DNA from: Hyperoodon ampullatus
Lineage: Eukaryota > Chordata > Mammalia > Artiodactyla > Ziphiidae
Reading direction: 5' to 3'
Length of the DNA: 64,000 nucleotides
NCBI GenBank assembly: GCA_949752795.1
Contig: OX457068.1
Coordinates: 54,402,516 to 54,466,515, forward strand
This document shows, one piece after another, positions 23,290-34,049 of the stretch; the first letter of the stretch is position 1, and every line of letters starts with the position of its first letter. The notes beneath the pieces were generated by a model. It saw only the letters and a program-made list of their open reading frames with translations, searched no databases and was not told the DNA's origin. Made by a program: the position numbers and the translations under genes.

Positions 23290-24152
23290 GTATGACATAT
23301 ACAGAAATACAAAGGATCATGAGAGATTATTACAAGTAACTATATGAAAATAAAATAGACAACCTGGAAGAAATGGACAAATTCTTAGAAAAGCACAACC
23401 TTCCAAGACTGAACCAGGAAGAAATAGAAAATATAAACAGACCAATCACAAACACTGAAATTGAGACTGTGATTTAAACTCTTCCAACAAACAAAGCCCA
23501 GGATCAGATGGCTTGACAGGTGAATCCTATCCAACATTTAGAGAAGAGCTAACATCCATCCTTCTCAAACTCTTTTAAAATATAGCAGAAGGAAAAACAC
23601 TCCCAAGCTCATTCTACAAGGCCACCATCACCCTGATACCAAAACTAGACAAAGATGTCACAATAAAAGAAAACTACAGGCCAATATCACTCATGAACAT
23701 GGATGCAAAAATCCTCATCAAAATACTAGCAAACAGAATCCAATAGCACATTAAAAGGATCATACACCATGATCAAGTGGGGTTTATCCCAGGAATGCAA
23801 GGATTCTTCAATATACACCAATCAATTAATGTGATAAACCATATTAACAAATTGAAAGAGGAAAACCATATGATCATCTCAAAAGATGCACAAAAATCTT
23901 TCAACAAAATTCAACACCCATTTATGATAAAAACCCTCCAGAAAGTAGGCATACAGGGAGCTTACCTCAACATAATAAAGACCCTATATGACAACCTCAC
24001 AGCCAACATCATTCTCAATGGTGAAAAACTGAAACCATTTCCTTTAAGATTAGGAGGAAGACAAGGTTTCCCACTATCACCACTATTATTCAACATAATT
24101 TAAAAAGTTTTAGCCACAGCAATCAGAGAAGAAAAAGAAATAAAAGAATCCA
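23290..24152 (+). pseudogene. Older L1 ORF2 fragment (linker and reverse transcriptase), host of L1-B
   Basis: The sequence aligns by eye with L1-A 6800-7660: AATACAAAGGATCATGAGAG through the linker into the reverse transcriptase. 23777-24103 reads as [23 protein letters not shown], then a motif A degenerate as [12 protein letters not shown], then FPLSPLLFN. The frame ends at a TAA where the family continues. Upstream there are other stops (for example GTGATTTAA near 23469). The fragment stops abruptly at 24152, before the FADD motif, where the L1-B 5'UTR begins. A short possible continuation lies after the L1-B tail at 29085-29107, so this appears to be an older L1 into which L1-B jumped. 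Confidence 0.85.
24142..24152. repeat. Candidate L1-B target-site duplication, left copy
   Basis: AAAAGAATCCA here compares with AAAACCATCCA at 29085-29095 (9 of 11). It begins with AAAA preceded by AT, as expected for an L1 endonuclease nick at a TTTT/A-type site. Confidence 0.5.
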
Positions 24153-24295
24153 GAGGAGATGTTCAAGATGGAGGAAGAGAAAGACATGGAGATCACCTTC
24201 CTCCCCAAAAATACATCAGGAATACATCTACATGGGGAACAACTCCTATAGAACACCTACTGAATGCTGACAGAAGCCCTCAGACTTCCCAAAAG

Positions 24296-25155
24296 GTAAG
24301 AAATCCCCACATACCTGAGTAGGTCAAAGAAAAAAGGAAAAACAGAGACAAAAGAATAGGGAGGGGACCTGCACCACTGGAAGGGAGCTGTGAAGGAGGA
24401 AAAGTTTCCACATACTAGGAAGCCCCTTCACTGGTGGATATGGGGGTTGGTGGGAGGGAATCTTTGGAGTCATGGAGGAGAGCACAGCAACAGGTGTGCA
24501 GAGGGCATAGTGGAGAGATTCCCACACAGAAGATAAGTGCCGTTGAGCACTCACCAGACCAAGAGGCTTGTCTGCTCACCTGCCAGCCGGGATGGGTGGG
24601 GGCTGGGAGCAGAGGCTCAGGCTTTGGAAGTCAGATCCCAGGTAGAGGACTAGGGTTGGCTTCACGAAAACAGCCTGAAGGGAGCTGGTGCACCACAGCT
24701 AGCTGGGAGGGAGGCTGGGGAAAAGTCTGGAGCTGCCTAAGAGGCAAGAGACCATTGTTTCGGGTTGTGTGAAGAGAGGGCATTCAGAGCACCACCTAAA
24801 TGAGCTCCAGAGATGGGCAAGAGCCATGACTATCAGCGCTGACACAGAGACGGTCATGAGATGGTAAGGCTGCTGCTACAAACACCAAGAAGCCTATGTG
24901 CAAGCACAGGTCACTATCCACACCTCTCTTCCCAGTAGCCTGTGCAGCCCACCACTGCCAGGGTTACATGATTCAGGTACAACTTCCTGGGGAGAACACA
25001 TAGCACACATCAGGCTGTTGAAATGTCATGTTGGCCTCTGCCACCACATGCTCATCTCACAGTCTGTACCTCCCCCCCACCCCACCCCCGGCCTGAGTGA
25101 GCCAAACCACCTAATCAGCTGCTACTTAACTGCATCCTCTCTGAGCGAAGAAAAG
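24296..25155 (+). other. Candidate cryptic intron in the L1 5'UTR
   Basis: The donor AAAAG|GTAAGA at 24295/24296 matches the mammalian consensus almost perfectly. The acceptor is GAAAAG|ATGCC at 25155/25156, preceded by a short pyrimidine patch (CATCCTCTCT) about 15-25 bp upstream. Exactly this 860-bp interval is missing in L1-A. The acceptor is weaker than the donor. The interpretation as an intron is an inference from the comparison of two copies. Confidence 0.65.
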
Positions 25156-25559
25156 ATGCCAGAGGTCAACCTACATGCAGACATGGGGCCAAATCCAAAG
25201 CTGAAACACAGGAGCTGTGACAACAAAGAAGAGAAGGGGCAATTTCTCCCAGCAGCCTCAGGAGCAGCGGATTAAATCTCCACAATCAACTTGATGAACC
25301 CTGCATCTGTGGAATACCTGAATAGAAAACAAATCATCCCAAAACTGAGGTGGTGGACTTTGGGAGTAATGATATATATACTATTTTCCTTTTTCTCTTT
25401 TTGTGAGTGTGTATGTGTAGGCTTCTTTGTGTGATTTTGTTTGTAAAGCTTTGCTTTTACAATTTGTCCTAGGGTTTTGACTATCCTTTTTTTCTTTTTT
25501 TTATTACTTTTTAATTTTTTTTATTTTTAATAATCATTTTTATTTTAATAACTTTATTA

Positions 25560-25607
25560 TATTTTATTCTTTCTTTCTTTCTTTCTCTCTTTCTTCTTTC
25601 TTCTCAC
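25560..25607. repeat. (CTTT)n/CT-rich tract in the L1-B 5'UTR
   Basis: Interrupted CTTT units between TTTATT and CTCAC, at the same place as the 51-bp tract of L1-A (4085-4135). Confidence 0.9.
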
Positions 25608-26119
25608 TTTTCTAATTAGCTGTGTGGCTGACAACATCTTGGTCCTCCAGCCAGGCGTCAGGCCTGTGCCTCTGAGGTGGGAGAGCTGAGATCAGGATGT
25701 GGGTCCACCAGAGATCTCCTGGCTCCACATAATATCAAACAGTGAAAGCTCCCCCAGAGATCTCAATCTCAACACTTAGAACTAGATCCACTGAAGGACC
25801 AGCAAGCTACAGTACTGGACACCCTATGCCAAACAACTAGCAAGACAGGATCACAACCCCACCCATTAGCAGAAAGGCTACATAAAATCATAATAAGGTC
25901 ACAGACACCCCCCAAACACACCACCAGATGCAGTCCTTCCCACCAGAAAGGCAAGATCCAGCCTCATCCGCAAGAACACAGGCATGAGTCCCCTCCACCA
26001 GGAAGCCTACACAACCCACTGAACCAACCTTAGCCACTGGGGGAAGACACCAAAAACAGCAGGGACTATGAACCTGCAGCCTGCAAAATGGAGACCCCAA
26101 ACACAGTAATTTAAGCAAA

Positions 26120-27014
26120 ATGAGAAGGCAGAGAAACAAAAAGCAGATGAAGACACAAGGTAAAAAGCCATCAGGCCAAACAAATGAAGAGGAAATAGGC
26201 AGTCTACCTGAAAAAGAATTCAGAGTTATGATAGTAAAGTTGATCCAAATTCTTGGAAATAATAGAATGGAGAAAATACAAGAAAGGTTTAGCAAGGAGC
26301 TCGAAAACTAAAGAGCATACAAACAATGATGTACAGCACAATGAATGAAATGAAAAATTCTCTAGAAGGAATCAGTAGCAGAATAACTGAGGCAGAAGAA
26401 TGGTTAAGTGACCTGGAGGATAAAATAGTGGAAATAATTGCTGCAAAGCAGAATAAAGAAAAAAGAATGAAAAGAATTGAAGACGGTATCAGAGACTTCT
26501 GGGACAACATTAAATGCACCAACATTAGAATTATAGGGGTCCCAGAAGAAGAAGAGAGAAAGAAAGGGACTGAGAAAATATTTGAAGAGATTATAGTTGA
26601 AAATTTCCCTTATATGGGAAAGGAAATAGTTAATCAAGTCCAGGAAGCACAGAGATTCCATTACATGACAAATCCAAGGAAAAACACGCCAAGACACATA
26701 TTAATCAAATTATCAAAAATTAAATACAAAGAAAAAACATTAAAAGCAGCAAGGGAAAAACAACAAATAACATAAAAGGGAATCCCCATAAGGTTAACAG
26801 CTGATCTTTCAGTAGAAACTCTGCAAGCCAGAAGGGAGTGGCGGGACATATGTAAAGTGATGAAAGGGAAAAACCTGCAACCAAGATTACTCTAACCAGC
26901 AAGGATCTCATTCAGATTTGAAGGAGAAATTAAAACCTTTACAGACAGCAATATCTAGGTGAATTCAGCACCACCAAACCAGCTACACAACAAATGCTAA
27001 AGGAACTTCTCTAG
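26120..27014 (+). pseudogene. L1-B ORF1, disrupted
   Basis: ATG at 26120 (MRRQRNKKQM). The N-terminal segment runs 63 codons to a stop caused by a one-base loss near 26303, where CTCGAAAACTAAAG replaces a family CTAGAAGAACTAAAG-type sequence. The correct frame resumes at about 26326 and covers the coiled coil (ISSRITEAEEWLSDLEDKIVEI) and the RNA-binding domain (NIRIIGVPEEEERKKGTEKIFEEII, PRHILIKLSKI) to TAA at 26773-26775, where the family has a His codon. The C-terminal domain (GIPIRLTADLSVETLQARREW) follows at about 26779 and ends at TAG 27012-27014. It is slightly less damaged than the L1-A ORF1. Confidence 0.93.
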
Positions 27015-27072
27015 GCAGGAACCACTAGAGAAGGAAAAGACCTACAATAACAAATCCAAAATAATTAACAAA

Positions 27073-28761
27073 ATGATAATAGGAACATATATATTGATAA
27101 TTACCTTAAATGTAAATGGATTAAATGCTCCAAACAAAAGATATAGACTGGCTGAATGGATACAAAAACAGGACCTGTATATATGCTCTCTACAAGAGAC
27201 CCAGTTGAGACCTAGGAACACATACAGACTAAAAGTGAAGGGATAGCAAAAGATATTTCATGCAAATGGAAATTAAAAGAAAGTTGGAGTAGCACATCTC
27301 ATATCAGACAAAATAGACTTTAAAACAAAGACTATTACAAGAGACAAAGCAGGGCACTACATAATTATCAAAGGATCAATCCAAGAAGAAGATATAACAA
27401 TTATAAATATCTATGCACCCAACATAGAGCACCTCAATTACATAAGGCAAATGTTAACAGCCATAAAAGGGGAGATTGACAGTAACACAATCATAGTAGG
27501 GGAATTTAACACTCCATCCACTTTCACCAATGGACAGATCATCCAAAATGAAAACAAATAAGGACACACAAGCTTTAAATGATACATTAAACAAGATGGA
27601 GAGAAAGCACAGAGATAAACCCACCCACATATTCTCAGCTTATCTTTGATATGAGGCAAGAGTATACATTGGAGAAAAGACAGCTTATTCAATAAGTGAT
27701 GCTGGGAAAACTGGACAGCTACATGTAAAAGATGAAGTTAGAACACTCCTTAACACCATACACAAAAGTAAACTCAAAGTAGATTAAAGGCCTAAATGTA
27801 AAGCCAGACACTATAAAACTCTTAAAGGAAAACATAGGAAGAACACTCTTGGACATAAATCACAGCAAGATCTCTTTGACCTACTCTTAGAGAAATGGAA
27901 ATAAAACAAAAATAAACAAATGGGATCTAATGAAACTTAAAATATTTTGCACAGTAAAGGAAACCATGAACAAGACAAAAAGACAACCCTCAGGATGGGA
28001 GAAAATATTTGCCAAACAAGCAACTGACAAAGGATTAATTTCTAAAATATAGAAGCAGCTAATGCAGCTCAACATAAAAAAAAAAAAAAAAAAAACAAAC
28101 CTATCCAAACATAGGCAGAAGACCTAAATAGACATTTCTCCAAAGAAGATATACAGATTGCCAATAGACACATGTAAGGATGTTCAACATCACTAATCAT
28201 TAGAGAAAGGCAAATCAAAAAACAATGAGGTATCACCTCACACAGGTCAGAATGGCCATCATCAAAATTCTACAAACAATAAATGCTGGAGAAGGTGTGG
28301 AGAAAAGGAAACCCTCCTACACTGTTGGTGGGAATGTAAATTGATACAGCCACTATGGAGAACAGTTTGGAGGTTCCTTAAAAAAATTAAAAATAGAACT
28401 ACCATATGACCCAGCAATCCCACTACTGCGCATATACCCTGAGAAAACCATAACTCAAATAGAGTCATGTACCACAATGTTCCTTGAAGCATTATTCACA
28501 ATAGCCAGGACATGGAAGCAACCTAAGTGTCTGTCGAGAGATGGATGGATAAAGAAGATGTGGCCCATATATATAATGGAATATTACTCATCCATAAAAA
28601 GAAGTGAAAATGAGTTATTTGTAGTGAGGTGGATGGACCTAGAATCTGTCACACAGAGTGAAGTAAGTCAGAAAGAGAAAAACAAATACCTTATGCTAGC
28701 TCATATGTATGGAATCTCAAAAAAAAATGTTCTGAATAACCTAGGGGCAGGACAGGAATAA
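27073..28761 (+). pseudogene. L1-B ORF2, endonuclease fused to C-terminus by internal deletion
   Basis: ATG at 27073 (MIIGTYILIITLNVNGLNAP). The endonuclease part has in-frame TAG at 27244-27246 and another stop shortly after. Sequence follows the family to ACAAGATGGA near 27600, then jumps to the segment that in L1-A lies near 8290, so about 2.2 kb (end of endonuclease, linker, whole reverse transcriptase) is missing. The C-terminal part keeps CX3CX7HX4C (28284-28337, CWRRC ... HCWWEC) and a good final stretch ending HMYGIS, where the family stop codon TAA became TCA, adding about 15 codons to TAA at 28759-28761. An 18-base A run sits at 28078-28095. Confidence 0.93.
27590..27610 (+). other. 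Breakpoint of the ~2.2-kb ORF2 deletion in L1-B
   Basis: The left side equals L1-A up to about 6124 and the right side equals L1-A from about 8290. Only two or three bases of shared sequence (GA) occur at the junction, so it looks like an end-joining event rather than homologous recombination. Confidence 0.85.
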
Positions 28762-29084
28762 AGAGGTAGACATAGAGGAGGGACTTAAGGACACGGGGAG
28801 GGGGAAGTTAAACTGGGACAAAGGGAGAGAGTGGCATGGACATATATACACTCTCATATGTAAAATAGCTAGCTAGTGGGAAGCAGCCGCATAGCACAGG
28901 GAGATCAGCTCGGTGCTTTGAGTCCACCTAGAGGGGTGTAATGGGGAGCATGGGAGGGAGAAGCAAGAAGGAGGGGATTTAATTATACGTATAGCTGATT
29001 ATTTTTGTTATATAGCAAAAACTGACTCTACAATGTAAAGCAGTTACACTCCAATAAAATTGTTACAGAATAAAATAAAATAAT
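28762..29084 (+). other. L1-B 3'UTR and polyadenylation signal
   Basis: Carries GTGGGAAGCAGCCGCATAGC, GGGAGATCAGCTCGGTGCTT and AATAAA at 29053-29058, then an A-rich (AATAAA/ATAAAA) tail. It matches the L1-A 3'UTR along its length. Confidence 0.88.
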
Positions 29085-29107
29085 AAAACCATCCAATTGG
29101 AAGAAGC
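29085..29107 (+). repeat. Candidate right target duplication and residue of the host L1
   Basis: AAAACCATCCA (29085-29095) mirrors 24142-24152. ATTGGAAGAAG then loosely continues the L1 ORF2 sequence found in L1-A just after the equivalent point (AATCAGAAAAGAAG). The host L1 match ends here. The support is short and imperfect. Confidence 0.4.
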
Positions 29108-29489
29108 TTTATTAGCATAAATTATTAGCATTATTAGTAGTATTCCAGAGTAAAGTTCTCTAAATGATGTTTGCACATGGACAGTATTTTCAGAAATTGC
29201 ATATAAGTTTCCCCAACAACTTTTTTGAGATTTCCTTTGGTTTATATATAAGTACTAGTATAATTGTTACATATCAGTCTTACCTTCTACTTCAATAAAG
29301 TAATTTGGTAATTTCTATTTCAGCAACTAGAATATGAGTTTTTATTATGAGAACGATTGTATATTATATGTCTCTAACAGTATCTATTATAGTATATAGC
29401 ATGATTAGAAACTTATTAAGTACTTCTCAATTGGATCGTTGATAACCCAGTTCCTCTAAACGACTGGTTGTTATCACGGGATTTACACT

Positions 29490-29605
29490 ATTGGAGTCAC
29501 CCAGGTTCTGATTTAATTGGTCTTGGGTGGAATTCCAGCATCAGTATTTTTTAAGAGCTTCTCAAAGATTTAATATTAAGCCAGTGCTGAAAAATCACTG
29601 TTCAG
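29490..29605. repeat. MER5A-like hAT remnant
   Basis: 'gttctgatttaattggtcttgggtggaattccagcatcagtattttt', 'aagagcttctcaaagattt', 'gctgaaaaatcactg' follow the MER5A order (gattcagtaggtctggggtggggc...aacaagttcccaggtgat...gagaaccactg). Confidence 0.5.
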
Positions 29606-29609
29606 ACTT

Positions 29610-30085
29610 TACATAGTTTAATTTTCAATACCTTTGTCCCCCAAATGATTCCTCCCTAGACCTCTTAAGGATCTCAAGGGATTTAAAAACCTAGACACCA
29701 AAATGATAACAGGCATTTGTAATTATTTTAAACCTGAGAATATAGAAAGATAGAGTCTTACTGGACCTCTTAATTATTTTCAAAACAGGTGTTCAATAAA
29801 TACTTTTAAGATGTTAAATAAACATGCTGGTAAATAAGGGCCAAAGAGGGTAAAGCAATAGAACAAGTTATATTAATTGAGGAGGAAAAAGACAATAATA
29901 AAAAGCAATACAAAAATACAACTTCATATTCTCTAGATAATATGCTATAACATACTACTTACATAGATACTTAGACCTACTAGTTTAAAAAAAATACTTA
30001 TTACCCTAACCTTTATCCTAAACTCCAGTCTCACACTTCTATCTACTTACTCAACCTTCCTATTTGTGTGTCTAATAAGAATTTC
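29610..30085. other. Unassigned AT-rich intergenic DNA
   Basis: No gene or named repeat seen. Confidence 0.4.
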
Positions 30086-30089
30086 AAAC

Positions 30090-30960
30090 TTAATGTGTCT
30101 TTAACCTCACTCTTGATTTCACTCTCTCTTAACTGTGTCTTCCTCTCCACTATTCATTCAATAGTTTTGATCCTAAAGAAAAATGACAACCCTCCCCTCC
30201 CTACATCCAACACATGAGCAAGTACTCTCAAATCTGCCCTTAGAAGATACACTGAATTGGACCACATTTCTGCACACTTCATCCCTACCCCATCTCCATC
30301 ATCTCTAGTCAGACTACCAAATTAGTTTTCTAACTTGTCTCCCTACTTCCATTCATGATCATCTCTCTATTTTCTTCACATAGTGACCAGCTATCTTTTT
30401 AGGACATACATTTTTTCACCTTCCGCCCCTGCTTCAACATTACTCTGCTTCTTGTTACACTTGGAATGTCCCCTACTCTGTCCCCTGCCTATCTCTGTGA
30501 CTCATCTTGTGCTACGCTCCCCTGAATCACTCTATTGCTCCTGATTTGTTGCTATTCCATAAACAGAACTGCTCACTCCTGGGTGGAAGCTCTTACATTC
30601 CTTTTCCTGGGACAACCTCCTCCAGGTGGTTTCATGGCTCCCTTCCCTGTGCTCTAAGTTCACTTCTTTGGATAGCTTTCACTGAAATAGTTCTCTGAGC
30701 CCCACCTCTTTCTATATACGCTTACCCTATTTGTTTTCTTCTTGACACTCATTATCACCTAGAATTCACCTGCTTAATTCTTTACTTTATGTCCAGTTTC
30801 CCTCACTTTCCCACTTGAGTAAAGTCCTGAGGGCAGAGGTTCTCTAATGTGCTCTCACTGATTCCCTACTGCCTAACACCAGGCCTAGCTCAGTGTAAGA
30901 ACTGAAGAATGTTTATTGAAGTAAGTTACAGAAGAAGGAATGAATGCATTTGTTGTTTAA
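30090..30960 (+). mobile_element. L2 LINE 3' end (ancient)
   Basis: A long recognisable L2 3' region: 'accccatctccatcatctctagtcagactacc', 'aacttgtctccctacttcc', 'cacttggaatgtcccctactctg', 'ttcctgggacaacctcctcc', 'agtaaagtcctgagggcagaggttct', 'ctaacaccaggcctagctcagtgtaagaact...tgtttattgaagt' and the terminal GAATGAATG. It is noncoding, old and diverged, and is the longest L2 in the window. Confidence 0.82.
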
Positions 30961-30964
30961 GAAT

Positions 30965-31122
30965 TCAAATAACTGGTCTACTGTCTTCCTTGAATACAGG
31001 TTACCCCTAGAAGCTCCATAGAGATGGATATAAAAGATGCTCCAGGGATATACCTAGGTTTTTGCCTGGTCTTTCTTTCCAGGTTCCTGTCTTAAAATTG
31101 TCTCTTTCTTGTTTACACCTCT

Positions 31123-31189
<67 letters not shown>

Positions 31190-32130
31190 CTTTTACTCTT
31201 TGGCATTTGCATTCATGCTCAGTCTCCCAGCTTTGGTTTTGGGGTTCTCCACATGGATTTAGCTCATCGACAATGAACGATATTGATTAGAATACAAGTC
31301 CATATTACAGCTTGGAACTAACATCAACAGGGCCTCCCTGGTTCACCATTATGAGGAGATGCCAACATTCAAATTTTGGAAAATAGTGCATGTTTTCTTA
31401 ACTGGAATCCTTAATCTTCATAATAGTAGCATATTCCTAGTACATTCCAGGATGGAGGTTTCAGGAAAACTACTTGGGTAGTTCCAGCAACTCCAGAACT
31501 GTCAAATTCTCTCTCTGATATTGCCTTAGATTTAGTCTTTTCCTTCCATGTTCAATTTCTTTAGTTATAAAAAGAACAGAAGGAAAATGCATACTAAGTA
31601 AACAGGAAGAATTTAGTCTATTCCTAGACCAACAAGACACAACTATTTTTAATAAAACTTGTGAAATTAATCTCACTTCCCATCATATTAGAAGTGTTCT
31701 CTTATGTAAATTTATTTTGACAGTCTGGATATTTTGGGATCATAATTAATGTACATATAGGTTTTATTTTTCTTTACAAGATACATCCAGGGCTGATATT
31801 GAGGTAGTATGCACAGTTATAACTGTATTGAATGTTTATGACCAACATCTATTTTGACTGATTGAACATCCCTTATGATTATTAAGAATTTTGAATATTA
31901 TCCCAAACAATACCAATCAGTAAGTATCTATTAAACATCATCATGTGTAGAATACCGGGATAGTGTCATAAGTGAATATAAAATAGTTTAAGATGGATAT
32001 AAACACTTGTGCATATATCATATGTGTGTGAGTGTACAGAAAAACAAACACATACACAATGCAGTGAAACACATGAAGTAAGAGATGTATCATTTAAATG
32101 AATGTGAAGACGAGGTCAACTTAACACTAT
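30965..32130. other. Unassigned intergenic DNA containing a TA microsatellite
   Basis: Apart from the (AT)n tract at 31127-31184 no repeat or gene was recognised. Confidence 0.4.
31127..31184. repeat. (AT)n dinucleotide microsatellite, 29 copies
   Basis: A pure AT run. Self-complementary, hence able to form cruciforms and likely length-polymorphic. Confidence 0.97.
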
Positions 32131-32134
32131 TCCA

Positions 32135-32330
32135 ATCTAAAAATACTTTTTGAACACCTGCTAAGTACAAGGCACTCAGGATAGCGTTCTGGGGCCCTCT
32201 GGATGCTGAGACGCAGTCCCTCTTATCACGGAGCTCAGATTATGATAGGGCAATAAGAGGGCAGAGGTTGCAGAATGATTACAGGCTGGAGTGTCAAGGG
32301 CGGCTGAATGAATGATGAGAAACTTTTACA
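32135..32330 (-). repeat. L2 fragment, antisense
   Basis: 'tttgaacacctgctaagtacaaggcactcaggatagcg', 'gatgctgagacgcagtccctcttatcacggagctcagatta' corresponds to the reversed L2 end (tgagcacctactatgtgccaggcactgttctaggc...cagtccctgccctcaaggagctta). Confidence 0.6.
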
Positions 32331-32584
32331 TGAAAAAACAGTTATGCCAAAAGACTTTCAGGAAAAGAACAGCTTAATCAAAGGAGTTAAAATTAAAAAG
32401 TAAGGCTTATTTGGATAAAGTGGTTATTATTAGAGTACAGCAGGGTATAATATTTGGTATCAGGTTGGAGATGATATACAAAGGGAGGGAGTTGTAGAGA
32501 GTCCTAGAAATTAGTCTGAGTGTGTACCTGTAAAGGGAAACCTCCAGAAGATAGAGAACTGTGAAACAGGGTCAGATTTGAGAT

Positions 32585-32860
32585 CAAAAAACAAAAACAT
32601 AAACATTCTCAGTTGGAAACCACTTCAATGCCCATTAGTGGCAGACTGGTTTAACAACTGATGGTGCAGTCATAAAATGGAATACTATGAAGTTGTAGAA
32701 AAGCTATAAAAAGAATGAAAAATAAAACTGGGATATTAAATGATTAAATATAATCATTAAAAATATCTTACAATAAATTTTAAGTGAACAAAAGCAAACT
32801 GCAGAAATTGGAGTTTATATTAAAAAAAGACCATTTTGAAAAGGTTGTACAAAAGTTAGT
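32585..32860 (+). repeat. L1M-type 3' fragment
   Basis: 'ggaaaccacttcaatgcccattagtggcagactggtttaac', 'ggtgcagtcataaaatggaatactatgaagttgtagaaaa', 'ttttaagtgaacaaaagcaaactgcaga' follow the ORF2 end and 3'UTR order of old mammalian L1M elements. Confidence 0.6.
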
Positions 32861-32864
32861 TTTA

Positions 32865-33880
32865 GCATCTTCTTATACTAGAATAGAGTCCTAGAACTCT
32901 TCACAGAATGATCACTGAAGTCGGCATGATGAGCTCCAGATGGCAAAAGTAGAGAGATAGCAATAAATGCTGTGAGACTTTCAAGTCTGGTTTTAGGATA
33001 TTTGGCACATCACTGAATGTGCTAATGTATAACTCAATGTTTAAATTGTCATTTTCTATCCTTAATTTTTAAGGACAAAATGGGCCTCTGAAGCAGGAGA
33101 TTTTAAAAGTAATATGTGGAGCTGACAGACAAAGAAAGAGAACATTAGCCTGGAATGGATAACTTATGTATCGCAAGTTACACATTTTAAGTAAATGTTC
33201 ACTGGATCATTTAACTTGACACTTATAACTTGTGTCAAAAATAGAAACTTTGTTCAGTGTGCAAGGTACAAGACTTATCATCTTCTACAGAGAGATAGAG
33301 AAAAACCTCATCTAGGCAAGAGCAGAAATCTGCCAAACTTCTTTGACTTTGAGAAGGTTACAGACAAGGTTGACAGTGTCAATGCATGAAGTATGATTTA
33401 TCATGAGCTTCAGAAGTCTCTCAATAAAGTTCCACATGACAGCCGTCCACTGAAGGCAAGAGCTAAGGACATACAAGGTAGAGCATGGAGTGAATAAAGA
33501 ACTAGGAAAGAAAAAAAAATAAATAAAAAAAGGCTGAGGACAGAGATGCTGCCGACATGATGAGCTACATTGCCTTCTAGATAAGTTTGATAATGGCTAA
33601 GCTTTTTATATAATTGTGTTAGTTTTTGGAGTTGATAGCAGCATCTCAAAATGTTTATTGTGATAGAATTGCAGAAACCAGAGAAACTAGGTGCTTAATA
33701 GTCTAGATAAGATTAATTTCAAGTTAAACTGCCCCTAGCCTGGTTATGTTTTTACAGATTGCTGCAGTATTTGATCAGGAAGGAGAAGAAAATAAACATT
33801 CTCAGTGAACCAGCAAGTTGGCTTTTTAAACAGTAGAAATATCTTCAACAGCTAAGATGGAGTTAACGAGCCTCAAGATA
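32865..33880. other. Unassigned intergenic DNA
   Basis: No gene or confidently named repeat. 33509-33532 is an A-rich low-complexity stretch. Confidence 0.4.
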
Positions 33881-33884
33881 TGGT

Positions 33885-34045
33885 AAGACATATACTCAGC
33901 TAAGAAGCAGGATACCTGAGTTCCATCTACCTGTGAGCATTTAAACAAGCTGCTTCACCTTTTGAGGCCAAATTTTAATCTATAAATGATCAACGTGGAG
34001 CAAAAAATCTCTAATATTTATTTTAAGAATAACCTTATATGGTAC
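33885..34045 (+). repeat. MIR SINE fragment
   Basis: 'aagaagcaggatacctgagttccatctacctgtgagcatttaaacaagctgcttcaccttttgaggccaaattttaatctataaatgatcaa' follows the MIR core. Confidence 0.5.
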
Positions 34046-34049
34046 TGTG

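Larger units (their letters stand above)
24153..26119 (+). promoter_or_regulatory. L1-B 5'UTR / internal promoter, unspliced form
   Basis: A GC-richer leader of nearly 2 kb starting GAGGAGATGTTCAAGATGG. The AAGATGG at 24165-24171 is a candidate YY1 core, the site that positions transcription start in other L1s. It contains a candidate cryptic intron (24296-25155), a C-rich patch near 25070-25090, a polypyrimidine and CTTT stretch (25480-25606), and the pre-ORF1 segment with the CCAAACAACTAGCAAGACAGG block shared with L1-A. Open frames of 110-125 codons in it (24434-24772, 24898-25275) are not known L1 proteins. Confidence 0.85.
24153..29084 (+). mobile_element. L1-B: L1 with full 5'UTR but internally deleted ORF2
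   Basis: Sense L1 element, about 4.9 kb: 5'UTR 24153-26119, ORF1 26120-27014, ORF2 from 27073, 3'UTR with AATAAA at 29053-29058 and an A-rich end. Relative to L1-A it keeps the 860-bp 5'UTR segment but lacks about 2.2 kb of ORF2 (junction near 27600). The 5' end sits inside an older L1 fragment. Stops in both ORFs make it inactive. The sequence is close to that of L1-A, so both belong to the same broad family. Confidence 0.95.

Noticed and set aside
24324..24554. Antisense open frame in the L1-B 5'UTR, reminiscent of the L1 ORF0 position
   Set aside because: ORF0 is described for primate L1. This frame has no recognisable similarity and the L1-A 5'UTR lacks the region, so I cannot support it.
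24898..25275. 125-codon sense open frame in the L1-B 5'UTR
   Set aside because: It crosses the candidate splice acceptor and lies in a region known to be noncoding in L1. No protein family was recognised.
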